From Pleurostoma richardsiae (lineage: Eukaryota; Ascomycota; Sordariomycetes; Calosphaeriales; Pleurostomataceae), in NCBI GenBank assembly GCA_030052745.1, contig JANBVO010000027.1, positions 372,001-436,000 of the forward strand: a stretch of DNA of 64,000 nt, given 5' to 3'. Shown one piece after another: positions 20,978-32,249 of the stretch (the first letter of the stretch is position 1; the number at the start of each line of letters is the position of its first letter). The notes below the pieces were generated by a model that saw only the letters and a list, made by a program, of their open reading frames with translations, was not told the DNA's origin and did no database searches. A program made the translations under genes and the position numbers.

Positions 20978-22201
20978 ATTGGTTCTGTCAATTCTGGGAG
21001 TGATCTCAGTTCTAGGGCAGCCTTGGGAAATGCTGTTTTTTGTTGCTGTACCCCGAAGGCCCTTTGACCTCAGCTGTAGTTCCTCTCGGGAGTCCTTGTC
21101 GCTTGGAGCAACAGTGGTGTTTGTGTGTCAACGAGAAGAGATGTTAAGAGGTGGTAACGATGGTCTGAAAGACAGAATACAGGAAGGACAGCCAGGTCTC
21201 TACGTAGTGGGCTAAGACCACCTCAGAACATGATACAATTCTACTACTCTGACTGCTCCAGGCTTTGTTCTAAATAGGTTGGGGAGTAGCCTGTTTTCTT
21301 TTAGGGCCCAGTTGGTATCTTCAGGGCCTGACCCCAAAGTCTGGCTCCGGTTTCCAGGATGGCCCGGCTCACAAAGGCGGAGTGCGCTGCCAGGAGCATC
21401 AATGTATTCCGTGGAGGATTACAGACAGCAGATCATTTGTGAGGCCTCGGTTCAGGTCCTTGATTAGTGAACACCGCAAAACGTTGTTTGCTCGTCTGAG
21501 ACAATTTAGCTACTGGAATGAATTCCACCCTCGGGCTCTTGGCACGAACTCGGACCCCGTCAAGCATAATGCAGTGTATGTGCAACTGCCGGAGCTGGTT
21601 ATGTCAAACCGAACAGCCCTCAAGATAACAGAAGGTTAACGGAGAGCCTCGAACTGAAGACTAAAGAGATGGCTCCGCCACAGCATAGAGCAACTGTCAA
21701 AGCAATAATGAAGCGCATAAAGTAAGCCAGGTAGCCTGATAATGTCCAGCGGTACACCTGTGTATCCATCGCCGTGGACTCCATTCTCAATCTCTCCGCG
21801 AGTGATCTGCGGGAACCCTGGATCGTAACAATCGGCAGCTGTAGCGCCCAAAGCCGGTGCAAATGTTGTGCCGCTGCCGGTGACCAGGCGAGCTTTTCAG
21901 AATACGCGGAAAGACTGAGGCTCGATTCAGCGATTCGCCATTTTCGCCATCGTCGACAGGTCGAGATTTTCTCGCCGTCTCATTATGAATCAGGCAAGTA
22001 ACCTGGAACTATATGCAACCGGAGACGGCACGAGTGTTGTCCCGCAGCTTGCTAGTGCAGCCACGCTCGTCATTGAAATGTCCAATACGGGTAAAAATGG
22101 CACCTGCGCGGAGTCCATTGTATCGACTCTTTTAAGACACGTACGCTATTCATCGCCCCGAAGAACCCCTCATAAACGAGACGTGCGGCCAGAACGGAGA
22201 A
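20978..22201. other. intergenic with a protein-coding relic
   Basis: 1.2 kb between divergent genes. Apart from the relic at 21620-21900 nothing is supported. Confidence 0.4.
21620..21900 (-). pseudogene. fragment of a secreted or membrane protein gene
   Basis: Read leftwards, one frame gives FAPALGATAADCYDPGFPQI then RGEIENGVHGDGYTGVPLDI, which looks like real protein; a hydrophobic helix then continues in a neighbouring frame (FMRFIIALTVALCCGGAISL), so at least one frameshift separates the two parts. No start or full-length frame is present. I do not recognise the parent family; the sequence suggests an extracellular loop followed by a membrane segment. Could also be chance coding-like sequence. 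Confidence 0.35.
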
Positions 22202-23326
22202 ATGTCCATCGGGACCAAAGAGAACACCCCTGCAACGACAATGAGAGCACTCGTCGCCAAGCGTCTGCTCATCACACGAGTGCTAAACTTGAGCCTCGGC
22301 AAATCACTCGGTCGAGGCTGCGAAATCAAAGATGTGCGTAAACTGTCAATTGACGATCACGATATCCTCGTCAGAGTGAAAGTGGTGGCGCTCAACCCGA
22401 CCGACTACAAGCACATTGACGTCGTGTCTCCTCCGAATAGTATCATCGGCTGTGATTACGCAGGCGTGGTCATCGAGGTCGGGAAGAAAGCGCCGGGGCA
22501 ATGGAGAGTCGGCGATCGGGTGGCCGGGGCTGTGCATGGCGGCCTGTACCCTGACCGCGGCGCGTTTGCCGAGTATCTGAAGATCGATGGTGACCTTGCA
22601 TGGAAAATACCTTCCGAGATGAGCGACGAGGATGCGACAACATATGGGATCTCAGCAATCACCGCGATGCTGGCGGTTAATGTTCATCTTGGCATCCCGT
22701 GGGCCGATGAAGTCGACAAGACAGGCCAAGATGCGGCCTCGAAGGGCCTCCCCGTCTTCATCTACTCTGGCGCCACCTCCGCGGGTCTATTTGCCATCCA
22801 GCTGGCCAAGGCAGCCGGGTGCACCGTCGTGACGACCGCGTCCCCGCGTTCCTTCGACCTCGTCAAGAGATACGGTGCAGATAGAGTATTTGACTATCGG
22901 TCATCCACCGCAGTCGCTGATATCGTTCGAGAATTTCCCAACATTACGGCTGCTGTGGACTGTTTCTCCGAAGGAAACTCGACCGAGTTCTGTGCCAGTG
23001 TGCTCAAAAACAAAGGCGGGAAAGTCGTGACCCTACTTGACCGAGGGAAGTCGAAGATTCGGGGTGTGGAGTACGAGCTGGTCATGGCATACACGCTCTT
23101 CGGTCGTCCTTTCGTGTGGCTACCCCCTATTGGGCCCAAGTTTGAGGCCAGCCCGTCGGACCGGAAGGCGCTCGCACGTTTCTACGCAGGTTTGCCACGC
23201 CTGACCAAAGACGTGAAGCCTGTACCTACTCATCATATCGACGGTGGCTTTGATGGTATTCTCGTTGGACTTGATAAGTTACGGAAAGGAGAGGCGTCTG
23301 GGGGCAAGTTCGTTGTCCCATTCTAG
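22202..23326 (+). CDS. medium-chain dehydrogenase/reductase, enoyl-reductase-like (zinc-free)
   Basis: 374 residues, one exon; Met14 (22241) is an alternative start that begins the conserved strand MRALVAKRLL. GroES-like domain (residues about 30-150) with VVALNPTDYKHID and IGCDYAGVVIEVG; Rossmann domain with the nucleotide loop SGATSAGLFAIQLAKAAGC. The catalytic-zinc cysteine of alcohol dehydrogenases is absent (NPTDYK in its place), as in the fungal trans-acting enoyl reductase group related to LovC and ToxD, which reduce double bonds with NADPH. These proteins often serve polyketide clusters, but no synthase is in this window. Cytosolic. Confidence 0.88.
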   Translation: MSIGTKENTPATTMRALVAKRLLITRVLNLSLGKSLGRGCEIKDVRKLSIDDHDILVRVKVVALNPTDYKHIDVVSPPNSIIGCDYAGVVIEVGKKAPGQWRVGDRVAGAVHGGLYPDRGAFAEYLKIDGDLAWKIPSEMSDEDATTYGISAITAMLAVNVHLGIPWADEVDKTGQDAASKGLPVFIYSGATSAGLFAIQLAKAAGCTVVTTASPRSFDLVKRYGADRVFDYRSSTAVADIVREFPNITAAVDCFSEGNSTEFCASVLKNKGGKVVTLLDRGKSKIRGVEYELVMAYTLFGRPFVWLPPIGPKFEASPSDRKALARFYAGLPRLTKDVKPVPTHHIDGGFDGILVGLDKLRKGEASGGKFVVPF

Positions 23327-24824
23327 GACGTTCGTCTCAGGCATGATCTATCAGTGGTATACGAAATTGTCAGTAGTACATATCTTGTATCGATTGAGTG
23401 TAGGAGCACCCTCCCTAGGATCTATATCTTCGGTCGGACAATCGCTATCGAGGAAGCTACTAACCAGCAGGATCCAATTCCCTATAAATAAAGTATTGAC
23501 AGCTATATCTCTTTAGTTGGGTTAACCCAGACAGTGCCCGTAGTAGGCAATATCCCATCCTTCTTAGGCATCTTTGAAGATTAAAGCTGGCTTATCCCTG
23601 AGCATCAAGTTCTTGCTATGTTGCTATGGGACATATGCCAGCGGAGGACATGCCTAACCATCAGCAGGATGAAGAAAAGCCTACGGCGTTCAGAACAAGC
23701 TGTTTCATGATGGGCAGTGGGATTTCTGTTCGATAACCTTGGGCTCGCAAGTCGGGACACTACGATACACCAGGCATTCTGGTTGTGTGTCAGTTCGCCC
23801 AGGAAACAACAACGGCAGCCGAGTAATTTCCGCAGGGATCTCTTTTCCTTACTATTGGAACGTGGCATAACACGCCCAGCCTTGAGATTGCCTTTCAATG
23901 GAGTCACTCAGCGAATAGGTAGTTCTAGCTGAAAGCAGTGGAATGGTTCTTCCGATTCCGTGGCTTGTATCAAGCAGGAGCTCAGGATAGAATGACGAAT
24001 ACACGCAGACCGAGGTCACCTGGGAGTGATCACTAATCCGGAGAATGCCGTCGACGCGCCACTGAGCGACAAATAAGTTACTGTGGGACTTCTGTTTTCG
24101 TACCATTGTCTCCTGGTACTCTGATGTTATCTTGCTGGCGAACTTGGGTGCAGGGGATGTTGTAGAGTCGGTGTAAAGCGATTGTACACAAGATAGCTCA
24201 TGATGTTATGAATCTAGTAATACTTTCTGCCGCCTGATCAGGTTGTTAGGCGAGGGCATGAACACTTGCTGAGCCCATATGTGCGCCAATCACTGAAACA
24301 GGTTGATTTTGCACGTATTAGTGAGGTACCTACCCTCGGCGTAAACGCGCGGAACCCTCTGTGGAGACCGACTTATCAAAAGACTGACTGGTGTGGTCTG
24401 TCCGCGGACTTGACGATTCTACATCAGAAGAAGTCCGCGGAGCACGTCGGCTCCGGATCGATCCAGGGTCGGGCCCTAAGTCAAGGCCGAAGCGGTGATT
24501 TGGTTCCACGAGAACCCGAGTGACAGGAAGGTTCGAGAGTCGAGAGATGACGAAGCAATCCGAGGTACTTCCGCGATTTCCCTATCCTGCAAGACAAAGC
24601 ATTTTTGGCGAGAAAGTACCTTCGGCGACCGGTGCAATGCGCCTCTGCGAGTGGCGAGCAAGCTCTTCAGCCTAGGCCTGATGGTTTGAAGGCTGTCTCC
24701 CGACTTCACGTACAAATACTCGTTGTCTATCTACCCACCTAGCCTTGGAGGAGTATCGTCCTGAAGAGGAACACACCAAAGCTCACAGCACCTATACCGG
24801 GAAAACCACGAAACGCAGGCAAAT
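23327..24824. other. intergenic
   Basis: 1.5 kb, no supported gene. Short frames on both strands lack family features. No clear repeat seen. Confidence 0.4.
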
Positions 24825-25592
24825 ATGAGTGCGAGTACAACCTATCTCATCACGGGGGCCAACCGTGGCATAGGCAAAGGCTTTGTCACGGCCCTTCTGC
24901 AGAGACCCTCCACCACTGTCATTGCTGCTGTCCGAGATCCATTGAAGGAGTCATCCCGAGAACTTAACGAGCTGCCGAAGGCTGCCGATTCGAAGATCAT
25001 CATCGTCAAGCTCGACTCTACGGTTGAGTCTGATCCGGCCAATGCGGTGGCCCAACTTCAGAAGCACGGCATCGCCTCGCTTGACGTTGTCATCGCAAAT
25101 GCTGGCATCGGTGGCAATGGGGGACCAGTTGCCGAAACCTCGGCCCATGCGGCAGCCGAGCACTTCGCCGTCAATGCAATCGGGCCCATGAAGCTCTTCC
25201 AGGCCACAGCAGGACTGCTCAAGGCCAGCAAGGGCGGCAACCCCATATTCGTCGCGATCTCGACGCTGATTGGTTCCATCGGTGGCATGGAAGCACTCGC
25301 AGGCTTCCCAAACACCACGAGCCCGTACGGCGCGAGCAAGGCGGCGCTGAACTGGATCGTCCGGCGTCTTCACTTTGAGGAACCCTGGCTGACTAGCTTC
25401 GTTTTCCATCCTGGTCTGGTGGAGACAGATATGGCGGCTGCGGCGACGGCGGGGACGGACATCAACATTAAGGATCTGGGCGCAATTTCCGTGGAAACAA
25501 GCGTAGCGTCGATGCTGAAGACGGTTTATGGGGCTTCTAGAGCCATTAGTGGCACGTTCCAGAACTACGACGGGACAGTTCTGCCCTGGTAG
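24825..25592 (+). CDS. classical SDR ketoreductase (Nor-1/sniffer-like)
   Basis: 255 residues, one exon. Cofactor loop TGANRGIG at residues 10-17, NAG at 92-94, and catalytic Ser146, Tyr168 and Lys172 (PYGASK). Length and the PGLVETDMA segment fit fungal SDRs of the norsolorinic-acid ketoreductase/carbonyl-reductase group, which use NADPH to reduce ketones on aromatic or polyketide-derived compounds. The true substrate is unknown. The ATG is preceded by an A-rich leader (AGGCAAAT). Confidence 0.9.
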   Translation: MSASTTYLITGANRGIGKGFVTALLQRPSTTVIAAVRDPLKESSRELNELPKAADSKIIIVKLDSTVESDPANAVAQLQKHGIASLDVVIANAGIGGNGGPVAETSAHAAAEHFAVNAIGPMKLFQATAGLLKASKGGNPIFVAISTLIGSIGGMEALAGFPNTTSPYGASKAALNWIVRRLHFEEPWLTSFVFHPGLVETDMAAAATAGTDINIKDLGAISVETSVASMLKTVYGASRAISGTFQNYDGTVLPW

Positions 25593-26234
25593 GATGTACA
25601 CATAGAAGAGGAAGCGTGTCTATAATTGAATCATTCGTTTGAGTATCTCACGTGTATCCTTCTCATCCAGACTTCTAGCTGCCGACTGTCTAAAGTGCCT
25701 TGTTGCGTCCCTCGTCTTCATTACAAGACTCAGGAACCGTTTTGAACGCTGGTGTCATTTTATCTTACAGGGGTACTGTCCTGACCGCTATATGTTGTAT
25801 GTTTCCTCCAGTGCTTCTCAAACGCACAGTAGATTGTCGCCATATGACGTTTGCCATGGGTAGCATCTTGGGAGGTCGTCCCTTGCTGACAGCCAGCTTG
25901 AGAGTAGAAATTCACCGGATGATGGAGATATACTGACCGGACAAGCAGGACTTCCTTTCAGGAGTGTAGTTCAGATGTACAACAAGATATGTAGGACCTT
26001 GCACACCAAATGCGTTCTTTAGATACTCTCGTGTCGATGGCAATCTGCTTGAGGTCTTTGGCGAATTTCCGAATGACCTCTACCGATAGATGGGGTTGTA
26101 GTTCCTGCTCTCCCCTTTCCCCCCACTCTCACTCTACCATACCTGTACGTATCACGACGCTTCCCCTCGGTCTAAACAAATCTGCCACAGTCCACGAGAA
26201 ATAAGAAGGCATTGATAGCGAACCCTAAGTTCTT
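25593..26234. other. intergenic between convergent SDR genes
   Basis: 3' flanks only; nothing supported. Confidence 0.4.
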
Positions 26235-27343
26235 TTAGATATTGTCATAGATTCCAGGCTGGATGGTCTCCAGAATTCCCAATAGCTCGTCGTGAACTCG
26301 CTGCTGAGCCTTTAATCCCTCGTTACTCCTTACAAAAGCGCTTGGCTCCTTGACTTCACACTCGCTCATATATTGTCCATAACTCTCTTCTCCAGCAGCG
26401 GCGCTGTGCACAAGCGTGCGACCTCCCACTTCCGTTGTTCGTGCGAGTAGCGCTTTTGCCACCTTGAGCACTGGGCCAGCGATTCCCTAGAGATTGGGAG
26501 CAATGTCAGCATCATCGCGCGACAGGCTGTGCTTATAGGAAGATTGGCTCATCTGTATTCATACCTTCACTTCCTTATCGAGCTCTGAGTGACACAGACC
26601 TGGGTTGACAGCGTTGAGAATCACAGGCTCGGCAGAATGTGAACCTTTCTGCATAGCGGCAGCCAGGGATCGGACCAGTAGGACCTCCAAGAGTTTGGAC
26701 GTGTTGTATCGATCATTAATATATGACTTCTTGTCCTTGTTGAATGCTTCGAAGATCCGGGGCTCGTTGCGCTCTGCAAATTTGGCCTGACAGCTGTCAG
26801 CTTTCCAAGCTGCCGACCAGAGAAAGGGAGGCATGCATTTTCGTGAACGACAGAGCTCGTGATAACCAGTCGTGCTGTCTGTCCCGTTCTCTCTCTAGAT
26901 TTTCTCAGGATGGGAAGGAGATTTAAAACGAGAAGGAATGTCCCGATGACATTGACCTTGATGGTGATCTCGGTGCCCCCTGATTCCTCATATGTATTTC
27001 TCAGAACACCGGCGTTTGCGATCACGACGTCTAACCTATCCAGCGATCCACATCTTATGGTGAAATTCCTGATAGAGTCGTAGTCTGACATGTCGACCTG
27101 CCATACCTCGACGACATCCTTCCGGTTCGTGGAGGCTTCGATGGACGCTTGAGCAGATTCACCCTTCTTAACAGATCTCACCGCGAGGATAACTCGAGCC
27201 GCATCAAGTCGAACAAAGTGTCGTGCAGCTTCAAGTCCCAAACCGGTGTTGGAACCCGTGACGATGACGGTCTGGCCCGCAAACGAGGTGGTGGGCACGG
27301 GGATAGGTCGCAGTTGAGCACGGATGGCTGCAAGTGAAGACAT
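26235..27343 (-). CDS. SDR, retinol-dehydrogenase/WWOX-like group
   Basis: Three exons: 26837-27343, 26565-26786, 26235-26486, 326 residues. Seen: TGSNTGLG cofactor loop at about residues 29-36, NAG, the Ser region ending VITSSVVHEN, and the active-site YNTSK in exon 2. The first intron (26787-26836, 50 nt) fits only as a GC-AG intron: donor GCATGC, branch GCTGAC and acceptor TGTCAG, which joins VHEN to AKFAERNE in frame as expected for the family. The second intron (78 nt) has a normal GTATGA donor. Substrate unknown; fungal members reduce ketones or oxidise alcohols with NADP(H). Confidence 0.85.
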
Positions 27344-28480
27344 GTTTGCTGTGCAGCTCGGGTCGTGACATATGTGCGGCTTCGACGGAAGGACACTCGT
27401 GGATATGGAGGAGGAAACATCTTAGAAATGCCCAGGTGCCCTCTCGGACGGTCTTTGCTGTCGGGGAGCTGAGGAATGAGGTTGTCCCGGCCCGAGAACA
27501 ACGATGTTGACGACAGCCAAGAATTGGGCCGTCGGACTGGTGAGTAATCATGTAAATCATATCGGCAGGGCCGAAAAGCGCAAAGGTTAGAAAAGTGGCT
27601 GGCTCAGGCACAAATGACTCGTGACAATCCGGGGACAATGGGTGGTCACGATGTATGCCATTTTAGTAGCAGTGATGAAAGAGCACGACTCGATCACTCT
27701 CGGCCGAGTTCTGCAGGGGCACTGCCAAGCCAACGAAAGAATCCAACATTAGTCACGGCATGCCCTTGGTACCCAACACCCAGAAGTGGTGCTCCCGGGG
27801 GCTGTACCATCCCCTAAAGGAGACTCTTTCGCTATCACCTCCACTGGAGGGCTGGGTTGTGGTAGGAGAAATTGAGAGTTTCTCTAGCGTCCGTTCTAAA
27901 CACCTGCCCAATCGGATACGTTTTCCGCTGCCGCTTGGGCATGAACCTGGGAACCATACACAAGGAAGGACAAGGGTCTGAGGAGTCGGCAGACTGCCTG
28001 TCGTGTTCCCAACTGATATGTCTTACATTTACATATTCTTTATCCTCGGAAGCAGAATGTTGGCGTGATGGCTAGTTCACAGGAGGACGGGAACTGTAGA
28101 GATGTTCACTGCACCATGGACCACTAATAGGTATACGGAAGACATAGCGACGATGATTCCGGTTTTCTTTTTCGACTCTGAATTGATCTCGGACAGTGCG
28201 AGAAGGGACATGATGCTGGAAAGGAGCATCTACAGTATTCTAGAACACGATGACTTGAACGAGAACGGTGAGTATTTGCGGTCAAAGCTCATGGGCATTA
28301 ATCGCAAGCGCTGCACGATCCTTGCCGAGTAAACATAGGTATGATAGCCGGTCGAATTCGAGCCTTGCTCTCGTTGCTCAGATGTATCTGATCAATTCCG
28401 GATTCAGATTTCCTAGGCTGTGAGGCTCTCACGTCCAGACCACCCTCCTCACTATCAGGGATCTCGCTTAGGAGCCTGTC
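27344..28480. other. intergenic
   Basis: 1.1 kb. A 60-70 codon frame near 28150-28332 (begins MIPVFFFDSELIS) is the longest coding-like stretch; it has no recognised family and I leave it uncalled. Confidence 0.35.
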
Positions 28481-30103
28481 CTAAACGATTTGTGCCGCCC
28501 AAGTCGTGGTGGGAGCACTGACGTAGAAGGCCACCACGGAGATGATAAGGTTTGTCATGAGAGAGACGCTGCGGCTGGCGCCAATGGCATAGGACAGGGC
28601 TGATCCGAGAGACTCCCCGGCGCGCAAAATAGCCATAGAGAGAGCTACCATGTCGGCTTCAACGTCGTAGGTTCTCAGGACCCAGAACAGCCAAATGCTG
28701 ACGGTCTCGTATGTGATTCTGGAGCCTGGGTTAGCATTCATCAGAGGCTGTAAATAGGCTGTAGTTAGGTACCTGTAGAGGATGAAGAGAGCAAGCCCCT
28801 CTCCATACTTGGGGCTGGTCCAATCAATCGTGCCTGGATAGTGCTTTCTGTAGCGATCCTGGAGGACAAGATTCCAGATCCACACAGCGGTAAACAGTGC
28901 CAGAAGGAGGTACCAGAGGCCTCGAGCCTGGGTAGACCGTCGTACGAGTCCTGTATCCAACCACCAGCCAGTCGCCAGGTTGGCAATGACGCCTACAACA
29001 GAGACAACGAAACCGGCGAGCGTTCGGGCACGAACTGAATAGTACGCGGCAAGATAGTTACCCTGGTAAGTTACGCCCCACTGGGAAGCGATGAAGGCAG
29101 GGATAAGGAGCACAACCTCCTCTCGCCTGAACTGGGCCAAATAACCCTGGAACTGGGATTTGAACGTTCGATCCTGATTCGTGAATACTGGTTTCTTGCC
29201 GTCCTTTCGAATGAGCTTTTCGGGTGATGATATGAGCAAAGCCAAGGGTGGGCCGAGGCACTGGAGGCCAACGAGGACGATGTAGGTACGGGGTGAAATG
29301 GATCCCTTTGCTTCCCCGTCGGCGTTCAGGCTCAACTGGATCGCGGAAGAGATAATTGAACCAAGCTTGTTGGGGGACAGCCGGATGGCGACTAGAAAAC
29401 ATCAGTGACAGTTTCGGAGAGAATATCCGAAGAACTCGAGCCATTACAGGAGGGCACAGGACGTACTGCATTTGCGTCGTCGGCTCACCTCGGGGTATCC
29501 TACCACCACCGAACCCTCTCCTTGCCACAGAGCGGCAGCCTGGCTCGTCAGATCGTAATACAAGCTGAAGGAATCCATCTGCAACCTACCGAGAGACCAC
29601 ATGTTGTAGCACCAAACAACAGGAACCATTGAGTACCAAGCTTGCTATTGCAGTACAAAGCCGTCGAATAAGGCACATATCCAAGAGTGCCGAAGAGAAT
29701 AACCCACTTCATGCCAATCATGTTGCCAATAATACTGGCTATGGGGGAGAAGAAGAACATGATACTAGGCCGATTCTTAGCCATGACTGCACCAACGAAA
29801 GGACTTGCTACTGGCGAGGTCGTTGCAGGGGAAAGCGCACCCAAAGGTGATGCCATTCGCAGCGTTCACGACGTAGGGCTCGGCTTGACCGCCCGCACCA
29901 AGAGCTGAGCTGCTGTCAGTGATGTCCTATGGTGACCTGCAACTCTTTCAGCTTTTGCAGTACTTACTGTTCAGCGCAGTCCAAATTCCCGGCTGTGTGA
30001 AGCTGATGAGACCGAGTAGGACAGCCTGGAAATAGATGCCACGATAGACGTCGCGTGACTTCCTGTACATGGTTGACGGAACCTTCCGAGCGATGACGGC
30101 CAT
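28481..30103 (-). CDS. UNC93-like (DUF895) major facilitator protein
   Basis: Six exons fit: 29968-30103, 29841-29904, 29590-29764, 29467-29539, 28773-29391, 28481-28718, giving 434 residues. Each junction restores family text: ISFTQPGIWTALN to TLGAGGQAEPYVVNAANGIT, then IMFFFSPIASIIGNMIGMKW, then CGLS to AALWQGEGSVVVGYPE, then RRRK to CIAIRLSPNKLG. The last intron (54 nt, a multiple of three) could be retained. About eleven hydrophobic segments. UNC93-type proteins are plasma-membrane MFS relatives; substrates in fungi are unknown. An alternative start at 30199 adds 32 basic residues. Located beside redox genes, so export or uptake of a small molecule is possible. Confidence 0.8.
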
Positions 30104-30927
30104 TGTCGATCGTTCTCTTTGGGGACAGGTGGTGACAAGTCTATGGTTTCGGGCTATTGCGAGCAACAGCGGCCGTGTCTTATACTTCACGAATGACAAG
30201 TACCAATTTTATGCTCGTGCCGAGGTCTTGATACCTTCATACCTGCTTCTCGCACACCTCCCATCACGTTATATCTGATGCCTATTGTAACATAACGTTA
30301 AGTGATCCTCGCTTCATATCAGTCCGCAGATACGCGTGTGGAAATCTCTACAAGCGCATCGGACGGAACCCTCGATGGATCAGTGAGCGCACGAACTGTA
30401 GCCCTTATCAGACATTACAAATCAACGATCATCGTAGGATGCTCTCAGACCCGAGGCCTGGACCATACGTCTCTGCGCTAGACTGGTTTGCCGATTCAAA
30501 CCGGGGAGTTGATAAAGCCCGTCTGCCTCAGGTGACCTCGTCCATGGTAACATCCAAGCCGACAAGGGCATATTTCGCCTCACTAGATGGGGAGAAATGA
30601 TTGGATGATGAATTGGGAGATCCAGAAACGTCGGCCTAGGTGCCCAGGGCGTCATTAGACTATATAGGCACCTAAGTTATTTGTAGACACTCTCGCAACA
30701 CGCTCAGGGGCGTGTAGGGTGCCCCAGTCGAAAGCTGCATGCTCGAAATACACCCTTCTTCCCCAAGAGGAAAAGGCAGATCATTAACAAGTCCCTCACG
30801 TATCCGCGATTCCTCGTCATAAGTAGTTTGGAAATCCAAGCGCAGGTTTCCCACCTCTCGAGACTTCAAAACGAAGGATTTTTTGAAACATTGTTCGTCC
30901 AGGGTATTTTCTCTCCTGCCAAAAACA
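30104..30927. other. divergent intergenic region
   Basis: Promoters of the UNC93-like gene and of the broken monooxygenase. Nothing else supported. Confidence 0.4.
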
Positions 30928-32249
30928 ATGGCTGAATCCGAGATCATTATCAACAACCAGGGCTTGGCGCCGAAGAAGCAACTCATCCTAAACGCATTCG
31001 TTCAAGCCTGCAGCGGGCATCAATCTCCAGGCCTTTGGCAACACCCGGATGACCAATCTGCTGACTTCAATGATATTAAACATTGGGTTAATCTGGCACA
31101 GCTGTTGGAAGTCGTTTGAGTACGCTGGACCATCTGACTGGAGGGAGGATCGGTTGGAATGTCGTAACTGGGTACCTAGACTCTGCGGCGCGGAATCTCG
31201 GGCGTGTATCTCAGCCGGATCATGACGAGAGATACGCGAGGGCAGAGGAGTATGTCGAGGTGATGTACAAGCTTTGGTAAATCCCCTCAGATACCAGACA
31301 AAGTTGTCCAGCCGACCTCCCATCCAGGGGTTGGTATCAGGGCGGTGAGACAACCCACGCTGACGGAGATCTGGACAGGCAATCTTCGTGGCGGGATGAT
31401 GCCGTAAAGCTCGATACCAGTACTGGCGTCTTCGCAGACCCAGACCTCGTTCGGACCATTGACCACGTCGGCAGATACTATCAGGTCCCCGGTCCTCACA
31501 TCTGCCAGCCATCACCCCAGCGCACCCCAGTCATTTTCCAGGCCGGTGCGTCCAGCGGTGGAAAATCCTTCGCGGCTAAGCATGCTGAGGCTGTTTTCGT
31601 CTCAGGCCTCGCACCGGCTGTTATAGCCAAGAACATAGCCGACATCCGCGCCCAAGCTCGCGACAAGTTCGATCGCGATCCAAAGTCTATCAAGTTTCTC
31701 GCCATGGTGTGCCCGATCATTGGAAAAACACAGGAGGAAGCCCAGGCAAAGTATGAGGAGTATCTCAGCTACGGGTCGGAGGAGGGTGCGTTAGCGCTAT
31801 TCGGTGGATGGTCAGGCATTGATCTTGCACAGTATGAAGATGACGAAGAGCTGCGATACGTCGAGTCGAATGCAATCCGGGCCTCAATCGAGGCATGGAG
31901 CAAATTCGCTGCGGCTGCTCCAAAGTGGACCAAATCTGCTGTCGCGGACCAGATCAAAGTCGGGGGCCTAGGCGGTACCATAATTGGAACTCCTGAACAT
32001 GTCGCCGACGAGCTGGAACGATGGGTCGAGGAGGCAGATGTCGACGGCTTCAACTTCTCGTACGCGCTGATGCCTGGCACATTCGAGGACGTAATTCAGC
32101 ACTTGATTCCCGTATTGAGGAAGCGTGGCACTTTCTGGGACGGCTATGCGGTGCCCGGCGGCACCTACCGAGAGAACTTGCGAGGTGAAAAAGGCGCCGC
32201 AAGGCCGCCGGCCGACCACCCTGCGGCACGGTATCACTGGAAGGCTTAG
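30928..32249 (+). pseudogene. bacterial-luciferase-like FMN monooxygenase (NtaA/DszA family), internally deleted
   Basis: The start MAESEIIINNQGLAPKKQLI and AFVQACSGHQSPGLWQHP match fungal NtaA/SnaA/DszA flavin monooxygenases (about 450-480 residues). After AQLLE (about 31110) the frame meets a stop, while the adjacent frame picks up RLSTLDHLTGGRIGW, which normally lies about 80 residues further on. So roughly 240 bp, including much of the flavin-binding core, is missing, and the join is out of frame. Downstream text is intact: a 102-nt intron at 31277-31378, then a long frame ending TYRENLRGEKGAARPPADHP and RYHWKA. Intact relatives oxidise small substrates with reduced flavin. A functional rescue by unusual splicing is unlikely. 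Confidence 0.8.

Noticed and set aside
28102-28332. Small plus-strand frame (MIPVFFFDSELIS...) between two genes
   Set aside because: No family, no splice context and no promoter support; length is within chance.
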